Source: Anaerotignum faecicola
Lineage (GTDB): Bacteria > Bacillota > Clostridia > Lachnospirales > Anaerotignaceae
NCBI GenBank assembly: GCA_024460105.1
Contig: JANFXS010000007.1
Span: forward strand, 1 to 64,000
Length of the DNA stretch: 64,000 nt
Direction: 5' to 3'
The translations under genes were made by a program, and so were the position numbers. Below, piece after piece: positions 17,214-25,085 of this stretch. Every line of letters begins with the position of its first letter. Positions within the stretch are counted from its first letter, which is position 1. A model generated the notes under the pieces. The model was not told the origin of the DNA and did no database searches. It saw nothing but the letters and a program-made list of their open reading frames with translations.

Positions 17214-17245
17214 ACGGTTATAAAATCAAATATAACCGTTTTTTG
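17214..17245 (+). terminator. Rho-independent terminator
   Basis: ACGGTTAT (17214-17221) and ATAACCGT (17232-17239) form an 8-bp stem followed by TTTTT. It is on the plus strand just after the possible gene remnant. Confidence 0.7.
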
Positions 17246-17307
17246 TATAATACGTTTAGAATGTAGATTACTATCGTTTAGAAGGCGGATTTAGTAAATG
17301 TGAAATA

Positions 17308-17364
17308 AAAAACAAAAGCGGCGGCAAACTTAAAATTCTAAGTTTACCGCCGCTTTTGTTTTTT
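17308..17364 (-). terminator. Terminator of the gntR gene (probably bidirectional)
   Basis: ACAAAAGCGGCGG (17312-17324) pairs with CCGCCGCTTTTGT (17347-17359), and the inner AACTTA/TAAGTT extends the stem. It lies 6 bp beyond the gntR stop. Poly-A on the left and poly-T on the right let it work on both strands. Confidence 0.88.
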
Positions 17365-17369
17365 TAATT

Positions 17370-18011
17370 TTATTTCCAATGTTCTGTTATTGCTTTTTCC
17401 AAAAGCTTCATATCTTTTTCAAGAAAGGCCCGTAGTATTAAACGGTGGCCGTCGTTGCCTTTTTTTAAAAGTTCTGCTGTGTTTGAGTTATTGATGTTTT
17501 GATCCAGCGAAATATTTATATCCGGGGAATTATTTATTACATGATAGATTGTGTCAACAAGTATATGGTTATTGCTTTTTTGAAAATAAATATCATGGAA
17601 TTTTCGTTGATTTGTTACATAGTCATGGAAATTATTAAATTCAATAGCCAAATCAATTTTTGCAATTGTTTCTTTCATGCGAAGGATATCTTCATCCGTA
17701 AGGTTATTAACGGCTTTCCTTGCACAAAGGAAATCTAAATCGGCAATAACCTCAAAAGCTGCAAGCCGTTCAGCTTCCGTAAATTTTTTTACAAAAAAAC
17801 CTTTATATGGTTTTTTATCTAAAATTCCGTCTTTTGCCAAATTTGACATTACTTCTCTTACAGGAGTGCGGCTGACTTTAAAATATTCGGCAATAGGAGC
17901 CTCAAGGATTTTTTCTCCAGGCAAAAATGTACCGTTTTGGATACCGTTTTTTATATATTCATAAATTTGCTCTTTTATATGTTTTTTTGATTTACCGCGT
18001 TTATTTTCCAT
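17370..18011 (-). CDS. GntR-family transcriptional regulator, FCD (FadR-like) subfamily
   Basis: A 213-residue regulator. The N-terminal winged helix reads FLPGEKILEAPIAEYFKVSR followed by TPVREVMSNLAKDGIL, the GntR signature, and the C-terminal ~140 residues are helical as in the FCD ligand-binding domain, which often binds carboxylic acids through a metal. It is divergent from the YfcC-type transporter and pepD, so it probably controls them. The ATG at 18011 has GGAGGAATTAAA upstream. Its own promoter (18053-18081) overlaps an inverted repeat likely to be its operator. Confidence 0.87.
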   Translation of the reverse strand: MENKRGKSKKHIKEQIYEYIKNGIQNGTFLPGEKILEAPIAEYFKVSRTPVREVMSNLAKDGILDKKPYKGFFVKKFTEAERLAAFEVIADLDFLCARKAVNNLTDEDILRMKETIAKIDLAIEFNNFHDYVTNQRKFHDIYFQKSNNHILVDTIYHVINNSPDINISLDQNINNSNTAELLKKGNDGHRLILRAFLEKDMKLLEKAITEHWK

Positions 18012-18052
18012 TTTAATTCCTCCAGCTCTTAAAAGCCAATGTATATATTTTA

Positions 18053-18081
18053 ATAATATGGCAAGCGTTTTAAATTGTCAA
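18053..18081 (-). promoter_or_regulatory. Promoter of the gntR gene
   Basis: Read on the minus strand: TTGACA (18081-18076), a 17-bp spacer and TATTAT (18058-18053). This is a near-consensus sigma-A promoter about 40 bp before the start codon. Confidence 0.8.
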
Positions 18082-18115
18082 TTGTGATTTTATATTATAA
18101 CACGATATTGACAAT
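18074..18115. promoter_or_regulatory. Inverted repeat ATTGTCAAT / ATTGACAAT in the divergent control region
   Basis: ATTGTCAAT (18074-18082) and its exact reverse complement ATTGACAAT (18107-18115) are 33 bp apart (start to start). The left arm contains the -35 box of gntR on the minus strand; the right arm contains TTGACA on the plus strand, with TATAAT at 18130-18135. The arms may be GntR operators, back-to-back -35 boxes, or both. Confidence 0.55.
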
Positions 18116-18272
18116 TTTTGAAACAATATTATAATTAATACAATTTTAAAAATAATTTAAATTGTATTAATTATAATAAATATTGCAATAAAAGTCCGAT
18201 TATATATGGATAAATTAAATAATTAAAATAGTATTAAATAATAATATTTTAAAAAATATTATAAAAATAATA

Positions 18273-18301
18273 TTGACATAAAATGGTTTTAGTGATAATT
18301 T
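18273..18301 (+). promoter_or_regulatory. Candidate promoter of the yfcC-type gene
   Basis: TTGACA at 18273-18278, followed at 15 bp by GATAAT (18294-18299) or at 17 bp by TAATTT (18296-18301). About 100 bp before the start codon. A second TTGACA further upstream at 18109 could also serve this gene. Confidence 0.5.
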
Positions 18302-18400
18302 TAAATTAACGTTGAAGGAGGGGGAGGCGTGGAAATAACAAAAATATTTATGTAGGCGATATTCATTAATAATTACGTATTTTTAGGAAGGGGAATGTGT

Positions 18401-19822
18401 ATGGAAACGAAAAAAAGAAAAATTAAGATGCCTTCTACATATGGGACGCTGGCTATTTTTATTATTTTAGTGGCGATATTGTCATGGATAATACCGGGAG
18501 GCGCTTATGATTATATCGATTTGCAGCCGGTTGCGGGAAGCTACCATTTGGCTCAGTCAGATCCTCAGAGCTTGTTTGACATTATACAGGCTCCTATAAA
18601 CGGATTTTTTGACTCTGTAGATATTATCCTTTATACATTGGTGATAGGCGGATTTATGGCTGTCGTTTCAAAGACCGGAGCGATTGACGCCGGAATAGGG
18701 AAAATACTTGAAAAATTAAATGGAAAAGAACAGCTGATGATACCTATTTTGATGTGCATGTTTGCTGTTGGAGGGGCCACGTTCGGAATGGAAGAAGAAA
18801 CTCTCCCGTTTTTCCCGATTGTTATTCCGATTTTTCTGGCGGCAGGATATGATACTATAACTGCCATAGCGGTTATAAAGCTAGGAGCGGCGTTGGGAAC
18901 AATGGGTTCTTTGGCAAATCCGTTTTCTGTTGCCATTGCCTGCAAGTTTGCGGATATTTCCATGGGTGACGGTATTTTAATACGTTTTTTAATATTATTT
19001 ACAGGGATACCGATAGGGCTGTTTTTTGTAATGCGTTATGCCGCTATGGTGAAAAAAGATCCAACGAAATCAATTGTATACGATTTGTCGGAGGAAATGA
19101 AACAGAAGTTTCTCGGAAATGTTAGGGAAGGAAATAAGCTTCCTGAATTTACAAAACAAAGAAAAGTAATACTTATTATGTTTGCCTTAACTTTCGTTAT
19201 AATGCTTTGGGGGATTATACCGTTTGAGGATTTGGGAATTACATTTATTCCGACCCTTGGCTGGTGGTTTGGTGAACTTGCAAGCCTTTTTTTGGGGGCC
19301 AGTATAATTATGGCGATTTATATGAAGTACAGCGAAGAGGAGTTTACAGATACGTTTATGGACGGTGCGAGAGGGCTTCTTGAAGTTGCTATTGTGATTG
19401 GCGTTGCAAGAGGAATTACAGTTGTCATGAACAATGCCATGATTACGGACACAATACTCCATGCCGGTGAAATGCTTTTGTCAAATGTTTCTTCCGCCGT
19501 ATATTCAACTGCATCTTACTTATTTTATTTTATTATGAGTTTTGTAATACCATCCAGTTCGGGACTTGCTACACTCTCTATGGGCATTATGGCTCCGCTT
19601 GCCGATTTTGCGGGAGTTTCAAGGCATATAATTGTAATCGGATTTTCAGCGGCCAATGCGGTTGTCGGTTTTCTTGCCCCAACATGCGGACTGCTTATGG
19701 GCGTACTTGCAATGTGCAAAATACCGCTTTCAAAATGGATAAAATATGTTTGGAAACTGGTGGCCGCTATAATGATTGTAACTATTATTATTTTGTGCGC
19801 TGCAACCATAATTGGGATTTAG
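18401..19822 (+). CDS. YfcC-family membrane transporter
   Basis: A 473-residue polytopic membrane protein with about 12 transmembrane segments. The N-terminus (KMPSTYGTLAIFIILVAILSWIIPGGAY) is characteristic of YfcC-family proteins, part of the ion-transporter superfamily with AbgT and DcuC-like carriers. The loop GMEEETLPFFPIVIP and the C-terminal NAVVGFLAPTCGLLMG are family features. AGGAAGGGG is placed better for the ATG at 18401 than for the one at 18395. Relatives are annotated as basic amino-acid, dicarboxylate or peptide carriers, and substrate is not settled by sequence. The dipeptidase gene 39 bp downstream suggests a small peptide or amino-acid substrate. Confidence 0.87.
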   Translation: METKKRKIKMPSTYGTLAIFIILVAILSWIIPGGAYDYIDLQPVAGSYHLAQSDPQSLFDIIQAPINGFFDSVDIILYTLVIGGFMAVVSKTGAIDAGIGKILEKLNGKEQLMIPILMCMFAVGGATFGMEEETLPFFPIVIPIFLAAGYDTITAIAVIKLGAALGTMGSLANPFSVAIACKFADISMGDGILIRFLILFTGIPIGLFFVMRYAAMVKKDPTKSIVYDLSEEMKQKFLGNVREGNKLPEFTKQRKVILIMFALTFVIMLWGIIPFEDLGITFIPTLGWWFGELASLFLGASIIMAIYMKYSEEEFTDTFMDGARGLLEVAIVIGVARGITVVMNNAMITDTILHAGEMLLSNVSSAVYSTASYLFYFIMSFVIPSSSGLATLSMGIMAPLADFAGVSRHIIVIGFSAANAVVGFLAPTCGLLMGVLAMCKIPLSKWIKYVWKLVAAIMIVTIIILCAATIIGI

Positions 19823-19861
19823 AGTTTTAAGTCTTAATAAAGCAGAAGGGGGAAACATCAA

Positions 19862-21319
19862 ATGGAAAAGAGGTTACTTGAAAATATAGAACCAAAAGAA
19901 GTATTTTATTTTTTTGAAGAAATAAGTAAAATACCCAGAGGAACAGGAAACGAAAAGGCAGTAAGCGATTGGCTTGTAAAATTTGCGAAAGACAGAGGGC
20001 TTTATTATTTACAGGATGAAAAGTTTAATATATATATAAGAAAAGAAGCAACAAAGGGTTATGAAAGCAGGCCGGGAGTTATTTTTCAATCCCACATGGA
20101 TATGGTTTGTGAAAAAAAAGAAGGAGCGCGGCATGATTTTTTGAAAGATCCAATTAATATAGTCGTAGAAGGAGACAAAATAACCGCTAGAGATACGACT
20201 TTGGGAGGCGACGACGGCATTGGCATGGCGCTTACGCTTGCGCTTTTGGATTCGGATACCATTGAACATCCACTTTTAGAAGCGGTTATTACTGTAGACG
20301 AAGAACTTGGAATGACAGGCGCCGAATGTTTTGATGCAGGAATGCTTGAAGGAGATATATTTATAAATCTTGATTCAGATGACGACGGAGTTTTTGTTGT
20401 CGGAAGTGCGGGAGGTCCGACTGTAAGCGCCCATATACCAATTGAATGGGAAAACGGCGGAGAGGGAGTTTCTTATATGCTTTCAGTTACAGGACTTTTG
20501 GGAGGTCATTCGGGTGAGGATATACACCGGGAAAGAGGCAATGCCAATAAATTGATTTCAAGGGTGCTTGACGCTATGGAACGTACGGCTGAATTTGAAA
20601 TGGCATATGTAAACGGCGGCGTTATGTGCAATGCGATCCCGCGTGAAGCAAGGGCTTTGTTATTGGTAAAGGAAAGTAATGTTCTGAAGCTGAAAGAAGT
20701 TGCGGATGAGTATTCAAAAATTTATGCGAATGAATATAGGCTAAGCGATAAAGGGCTGACGTTGAGTTTTGAGCCTTTTGAAAGTAAAGTTGAAAGGGTG
20801 TTTTCAAAAAAGACGAAAGAGTCTGTAATCAGTTTTGGATGTCTTTGCGAAACAGGAATTATACGTATGAACCTTGAGTTTGAAAATGTTGTTGAGTCAT
20901 CCAATAGTCTTGGTACGGTAACTACGGGAGAAGAGAGCGTTAAATTTACATTTGTAACGCGAAGTTCAATAGAAAGTATGTACCGAAATATGGTTTATAA
21001 AATTGACAGGCTTGCAAAAATATTTGGCGGGTACATGTGTAAGGAGTATGATTGCTTGGAATGGCCATATGATCCGGAAAATAGGATAAAAAAGATTTTT
21101 GAAAGCATTTATATGGAATTCTTCGGAAGGGAAGCAAGATCTGTTGTTCTGCATACGGGCCTTGAGTGCGGTATCATAGGCAGGAATGTCGGCCGTAAGA
21201 TCGATATGATTTCAATGGGGCCGGAATGTAAAGATTTACATATGCCCGGAGAATGGCTCAGTATTGAATCAACTAAACGGTATTGGTCGATGCTTGCCGA
21301 AGTATTAAGAAGGGTTTGA
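19862..21319 (+). CDS. pepD: Aminoacyl-histidine dipeptidase PepD (peptidase M20C)
   Basis: A 485-residue cytosolic metallopeptidase, the usual length for PepD. Metal-binding and catalytic motifs in order are HMDMVCEK, TLGGDDGIGMA, DEELGMTGAECFD with the catalytic glutamate, and near the C-terminus HTGLECGIIG. Two zinc ions are expected. The enzyme hydrolyses Xaa-His and a range of other dipeptides. It is downstream of the YfcC-type transporter with GAAGGGGG before the ATG, so imported peptides could be cleaved at once. Transcription probably depends on the promoter upstream of yfcC and the divergent GntR protein. Confidence 0.92.
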   Translation: MEKRLLENIEPKEVFYFFEEISKIPRGTGNEKAVSDWLVKFAKDRGLYYLQDEKFNIYIRKEATKGYESRPGVIFQSHMDMVCEKKEGARHDFLKDPINIVVEGDKITARDTTLGGDDGIGMALTLALLDSDTIEHPLLEAVITVDEELGMTGAECFDAGMLEGDIFINLDSDDDGVFVVGSAGGPTVSAHIPIEWENGGEGVSYMLSVTGLLGGHSGEDIHRERGNANKLISRVLDAMERTAEFEMAYVNGGVMCNAIPREARALLLVKESNVLKLKEVADEYSKIYANEYRLSDKGLTLSFEPFESKVERVFSKKTKESVISFGCLCETGIIRMNLEFENVVESSNSLGTVTTGEESVKFTFVTRSSIESMYRNMVYKIDRLAKIFGGYMCKEYDCLEWPYDPENRIKKIFESIYMEFFGREARSVVLHTGLECGIIGRNVGRKIDMISMGPECKDLHMPGEWLSIESTKRYWSMLAEVLRRV

Positions 21320-21377
21320 ATCGGTGCAAAAATAAGTTATGTTTTTTATTTTTTAATAGTTAAAATAACAAAAATAT

Positions 21378-21416
21378 AAAGACTGGTAAAGAGGCATATC
21401 TTTATCAGTCTTTATC
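21378..21416 (+). terminator. Terminator between pepD and nth, possibly bidirectional
   Basis: AAAGACTGGTAAAGA (21378-21392) pairs with TCTTTATCAGTCTTT (21399-21413), with one mismatch or wobble near the middle. The flanks are A-rich on the left and T-containing on the right. It separates the converging pepD and nth genes. Confidence 0.7.
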
Positions 21417-21501
21417 GTTGGTACTGATTTGGTTTTCTGATAATATGTTTAGAAAGGCATAATATTAATTTATTTAATATATCGTTATTACTTTATAAAG
21501 T

Positions 21502-22149
21502 TTATACAGCCCCGGGAGACTTTCTTATATAATCGTCGCATAGCCGGCTTAGAGGGCATATGTGGCATTGGGGGCGTCTTGCTATACATATTTTGCGTCC
21601 GTGGGCTATTACTTGCGTGTTATAACTTATCCAGTGATCCTGCGGCAGAATCTCCATTAATTCAAATTCTATTTTTACGGGATCTTGGCTTTTAGTAAAA
21701 CCGATTAAATTTGAAATACGCTTTACATGCGTGTCAACGACTATGCTTGGTATACCGTATATATTCCCGCGTATAACGTTAGCTGTTTTTCGGCCTACTC
21801 CTGCAAGGGAAGTAAGCTTATCTATATCCTGAGGGACTTCACCGTTAAAATCGGTCAAAAGCTTTTGACAGCACAGAATAATATTTTTTGCTTTATTATG
21901 ATAAAATCCTGTGGAACGTATATCGTTTTCAAGCTCCGAAAGGCTTGCTTCTGCAAAATCTTTAATAGAAGTATATTTTTCAAATAAATCTTTTGTTACT
22001 ATATTTACTCTGTCGTCCGTACACTGGGCGCTCAATATTGTAGCAATCAAAAGCTGCCATGGATTTTGATGATTTAAATAACATTTTGTAGGACCGTAAA
22101 CGTCGTCCAAAATTTTAAGCACTTCATTAACTTGTTCTTTATTTTTCAT
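21502..22149 (-). CDS. nth: Endonuclease III (DNA glycosylase/AP lyase)
   Basis: A 215-residue base-excision repair enzyme that removes oxidised pyrimidines and cleaves at abasic sites. The helix-hairpin-helix is LAGVGRKTANVI with the catalytic Lys121, and the catalytic Asp139 is in VVDTHV. The C-terminal [4Fe-4S] ligands are Cys188, Cys195, Cys198 and Cys204 (C-x6-C-x2-C-x5-C), exactly the Nth pattern. The start ATG overlaps the stop of the upstream radical SAM gene (ATGA), so the two are translationally coupled on the minus strand. Confidence 0.95.
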   Translation of the reverse strand: MKNKEQVNEVLKILDDVYGPTKCYLNHQNPWQLLIATILSAQCTDDRVNIVTKDLFEKYTSIKDFAEASLSELENDIRSTGFYHNKAKNIILCCQKLLTDFNGEVPQDIDKLTSLAGVGRKTANVIRGNIYGIPSIVVDTHVKRISNLIGFTKSQDPVKIEFELMEILPQDHWISYNTQVIAHGRKICIARRPQCHICPLSRLCDDYIRKSPGAV

Positions 22150-23897
22150 GTTTTTACCTCGATTTCTTTAGTTTCGGCATGGTTTGTAATAAAATTTCTG
22201 TTACTGTAATCGAAAAGTATGTAGAAACAACCTTTTGAAATTGATCCGGAGCCGACATATTCCAACGGGTTTATCGAAAACTTTTCTATAGTGCACATAC
22301 GGCTTAGCTGCGCGGGGGTATAGTTTATTAAGTTTGGAAGAAATTTTTTAACATTTTCCTTATCGGAAAAAAATTTCCTTTTGCTGTTTTTAAATTCCTC
22401 CGACGTATCAATTGGCAGCCATGAAGGGCAGGAATTAAGGGTTTCACTTAAAAGCATATCATATTTGAGAAGATTTGTTATTATTTCGACTTTGTTTTCG
22501 GCAGCCATATATGATGTTGCAAATTCAAATAGTATTGTATACAATTCCTGCTTGCTGTGGCTGACATTGTGACAGCCGTTCTTTTCCCAAAAAGAAGCGA
22601 ACTTTTCAAAAAAAACAAACGGCGTTTCGAAAACAGTTGCCAAATATTTAACGGTATTTAATGCTTTTGGGCTATTGTAATATGTTTCGACAATATTTTC
22701 AATGCCTTTTAGCAATGTCATTTCTTCAAATGTCATATCTTTTGTAAAAAGGGTTTCATAAGGCGCTTTGCCGCGGTATTCAATACCGTATTTTTCCGCA
22801 TCTTTTTTAAGCCCGGAGCCTTTTAGGACTTTAAGGAAACCAAGTTGGAGCTGATCCGGATAAAGGCTGTAAACGTCGTTAAATGATTTGGCAAAGGAAT
22901 TGTATCCTTCAAAAGGCAATCCGGCTATTAAGTCAAGATGTATATGTATATTTTTTAGTTCTTGTATTTTTATTATTTTTTCTTTCAGCGGCTCAAAATT
23001 CGGGTTCCTTTTAACGGCTTCCAAAGTTTTTGGGTTTGTAGACTGTATACCGATTTCAAACTGAAACAGCCCGTTCCTTGCGTTTTTTAAAATTTCAATA
23101 CTGCTTTCGGTTATAATATGACCTTCTATTTCCATATGGAAATTTGTAACGCCGTTGTCATTTTCTATCAAATATTTCCAAATAGCTTCGGAATGTTCTT
23201 TGCTGCAGTTAAAAGTCCTGTCTACAAATTTTACCTGACGCACTTTGTTTTTAAGAAAAAAGTCTAAATGTTTATATACTTTTTCAAGAGGCATAAACCT
23301 AACTCCTTTTTCAATGGATGAAAGGCAGAACTGGCAGTTGTACGGACATCCGCGCTGTGTTTCGTAATATATGATTTTATGTTTTAAATCGTCAATACTG
23401 TCGTATACGAAAGGAAGTTTTTCCATGTCAATAGGCTTTTCTGGAGGGGTTGAAACAATACTTTTACCGTCTTTGTATGTTATGCCGTTAACGCCCGATA
23501 AATTTGAATTATTAATTAAAGCGCAGGCTGTGTTATAAAAAGATATTTCGCCTTCGCCGCGTATAACAATGTCAATGCAACTATGATTTCTGATAAAATC
23601 TTCGCTTTCATAACTGACTTCAGGCCCGCCGCATAAAATTATGCATTTTGGCAAAACTTTTTTTAAGTTTTCAGCTAATGACAGTACGAGAGCTATATTC
23701 CAGATATAGCATGAGAAGCAGATAACGTCGGGACGCTTTTTAAATATTTCGGTTAATATATAGTCTTCGTGGTTATTTATGGTATATTCCGCACATTCAA
23801 TATATCCGCTTATAGATTGGCACGACTTTTTCAAATACCTTATAGCTAAAGACGAATGTATAAATTTTGCATTTATGGCAGTCAGCAGGATCTTCAT
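22146..23897 (-). CDS. B12-binding-domain radical SAM protein (DUF4080-type)
   Basis: A 583-residue protein. The start at 23897 (MKILLTAINAKFIHSS) is preceded by TAAGGAG and is preferred over an upstream in-frame codon at 23963. Residues 1-140 look like a cobalamin-binding Rossmann domain (DVICFSCYIWN, ILCGGPEVS). The radical SAM cluster motif is Cys184-x3-Cys188-x2-Cys191 (GCPYNCQFC). The C-terminal ~180 residues match the DUF4080 style, as I recall it. The reaction is unknown; relatives are predicted methyltransferases or modifiers. It is co-transcribed with nth, an association that recurs in Firmicutes only by my recollection. Confidence 0.85.
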   Translation of the reverse strand: MKILLTAINAKFIHSSLAIRYLKKSCQSISGYIECAEYTINNHEDYILTEIFKKRPDVICFSCYIWNIALVLSLAENLKKVLPKCIILCGGPEVSYESEDFIRNHSCIDIVIRGEGEISFYNTACALINNSNLSGVNGITYKDGKSIVSTPPEKPIDMEKLPFVYDSIDDLKHKIIYYETQRGCPYNCQFCLSSIEKGVRFMPLEKVYKHLDFFLKNKVRQVKFVDRTFNCSKEHSEAIWKYLIENDNGVTNFHMEIEGHIITESSIEILKNARNGLFQFEIGIQSTNPKTLEAVKRNPNFEPLKEKIIKIQELKNIHIHLDLIAGLPFEGYNSFAKSFNDVYSLYPDQLQLGFLKVLKGSGLKKDAEKYGIEYRGKAPYETLFTKDMTFEEMTLLKGIENIVETYYNSPKALNTVKYLATVFETPFVFFEKFASFWEKNGCHNVSHSKQELYTILFEFATSYMAAENKVEIITNLLKYDMLLSETLNSCPSWLPIDTSEEFKNSKRKFFSDKENVKKFLPNLINYTPAQLSRMCTIEKFSINPLEYVGSGSISKGCFYILFDYSNRNFITNHAETKEIEVKT

Positions 23898-23989
23898 TTT
23901 TAATATCTCCTTAAATTTTACTGTTGAATATAAATTATAACATATTATCGGCTGTTTTTGCACACCCTATTAAGGCAAAGAGGTGCTTT

Positions 23990-24337
23990 ATGAAAATTAA
24001 AAAAATAATTATAGGTATTGTAACAGGATTTATAAACGGATTATTCGGAAGCGGCGGCGGTACGATAGCCGTTCCGGCATTTCAGAAGCTTTTGGGAATA
24101 GAGCCGCACAAAAGCCATGCCACTGTAATTGCCCTTATACTGCCTTTAAGTATTATATCGGCGTTTGTTTATTTAAGAAAAGTAGATATAGAATGGGCCG
24201 GGGTGTTGTGGGTCAGCATCGGAGGAATAGCCGGAGGATATATTGGGGCGTCGATTTTAAACAAAATATCTACAAAGTGGCTTCATAGGATCTTTGGAGC
24301 GTTTATGATTGCGGCGGCGGTTAGGATGATATTATGA
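23990..24337 (+). CDS. Half-size TauE/SafE (TSUP) membrane protein, first of a pair
   Basis: A 115-residue membrane protein with three to four helices, about half the length of a normal TSUP transporter. The N-terminal GIVTGFINGLFGSGGGTIAVPAF is the conserved TSUP repeat motif. The start ATG at 23990 with AAGAGGTG is preferred over the upstream frame at 23924. Its stop overlaps the start of the second half (ATGA), so the two chains are made together and probably assemble as a heterodimer equal to one full-length carrier. TSUP proteins export sulfite, organosulfonates or related anions; substrate is unknown here. Confidence 0.85.
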   Translation: MKIKKIIIGIVTGFINGLFGSGGGTIAVPAFQKLLGIEPHKSHATVIALILPLSIISAFVYLRKVDIEWAGVLWVSIGGIAGGYIGASILNKISTKWLHRIFGAFMIAAAVRMIL

Positions 24338-24681
24338 CGTATATTTTAATAGGCCTTGTGTCAGGGGTAATAAGCGGAATGGGCATAGGCGGCGGAACAA
24401 TACTGATACCCGCGCTTTGTTTTATTATGAATTTGGAACAGCAGCAGGCACAGAATATTAACCTTCTGTTTTTTATTCCGACGGCCGTTGTGGCGTTAAT
24501 TAAACATAAAAAACAGGGCAATATAGATTTTAAAGCAGTTAAACCGGTTATTGTATTTGGTATTGCCGGGGCGGTAGCCGGTTCTCTTATTGCGGTTAAT
24601 ATGGAGGCCGATATTTTAAGAAAAATATTCGGAGGCTTCCTGCTTATAATGGGCATTTGGGAAATTTTTAAGAAAAAATAA
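24334..24681 (+). CDS. Half-size TauE/SafE (TSUP) membrane protein, second of a pair
   Basis: A 115-residue protein homologous in layout to the preceding one. The N-terminus LIGLVSGVISGMGIGGGTILIPAL contains the same TSUP repeat motif, and the end IFGGFLLIMGIWEIF matches the carboxy end of each TSUP half. It overlaps the upstream gene by 4 bp. Together the two genes reconstruct the internal two-fold repeat of a full TSUP permease; a full-length version (259 residues) is encoded elsewhere in this window at 60304. Confidence 0.85.
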   Translation: MTYILIGLVSGVISGMGIGGGTILIPALCFIMNLEQQQAQNINLLFFIPTAVVALIKHKKQGNIDFKAVKPVIVFGIAGAVAGSLIAVNMEADILRKIFGGFLLIMGIWEIFKKK

Positions 24682-24693
24682 GGAGGGTTACAA

Positions 24694-24864
24694 TTGAAAA
24701 TTGTTGAATTTGAAATGTTTAAAAGAAAGTTTGCCGATGCAAGCGACGACGAAAAAATAACTATGTATTCCACAACGGAAGGACTTACAAAAGATCAATA
24801 TATGGAGCTATTAAGGAATTTTCCTTTGAATAAATTAAATGAGCTTGAGGAAGCGCTGAAATAA
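24694..24864 (+). CDS. Small protein of unknown function, 56 residues
   Basis: The gene uses a TTG start at 24694 with a strong AAGGAGGG seven bases before it and lies 12 bp after the TSUP pair. The protein begins MKIVEFEMFKRKFADASDDE and ends LNELEEALK; it is acidic, helical and has no cysteine or membrane segment. A strong terminator follows 11 bp after the stop, so the three genes form one transcript. The placement, ribosome binding site and terminator support a real gene. The function is not recognised. Confidence 0.7.
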   Translation: MKIVEFEMFKRKFADASDDEKITMYSTTEGLTKDQYMELLRNFPLNKLNELEEALK

Positions 24865-24875
24865 GTAACTTTGCG

Positions 24876-24910
24876 GCCGTATGCATTATTATGAATGTAT
24901 ACGGCTTTTC
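24876..24910 (+). terminator. Terminator of the TSUP operon
   Basis: GCCGTATGCAT (24876-24886) pairs with ATGTATACGGC (24895-24905) with one G-U pair, followed by TTTTC. Confidence 0.88.
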
Positions 24911-24977
24911 TAATCATATTTTGTAAATTTAAGTTGGAAAAAATCATTAATTTGAAAGGTTTATTTGTGGTTTTGTA

Positions 24978-25006
24978 TTGTAATTTTCTTAAATTTATAT
25001 TACAAT
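24978..25006 (+). promoter_or_regulatory. Promoter of the division/cell-wall cluster
   Basis: TTGTAA (24978-24983), a 17-bp spacer and TACAAT (25001-25006). It ends immediately before the first MraZ box, so transcription would start inside the repeat array. Confidence 0.7.
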
Positions 25007-25040
25007 GTGGTTACAAGTGGTTGAAAATGGTTGTAAGTGG
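25007..25040 (+). promoter_or_regulatory. MraZ-binding repeat array (four boxes, 10-bp period)
   Basis: GTGG at 25007, GTGG at 25017, ATGG at 25027 and GTGG at 25037 recur at exactly 10 bp with similar A-rich spacers. MraZ in several bacteria binds short direct TGG-containing repeats with 10-bp phasing upstream of its own gene. The array sits at the predicted transcription start, the position expected for autorepression of the cluster. Confidence 0.8.
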
Positions 25041-25085
25041 AGGGAATTGCCTTAGCTTTTTAAATTTGGATGCGCGGTGGTTAAA

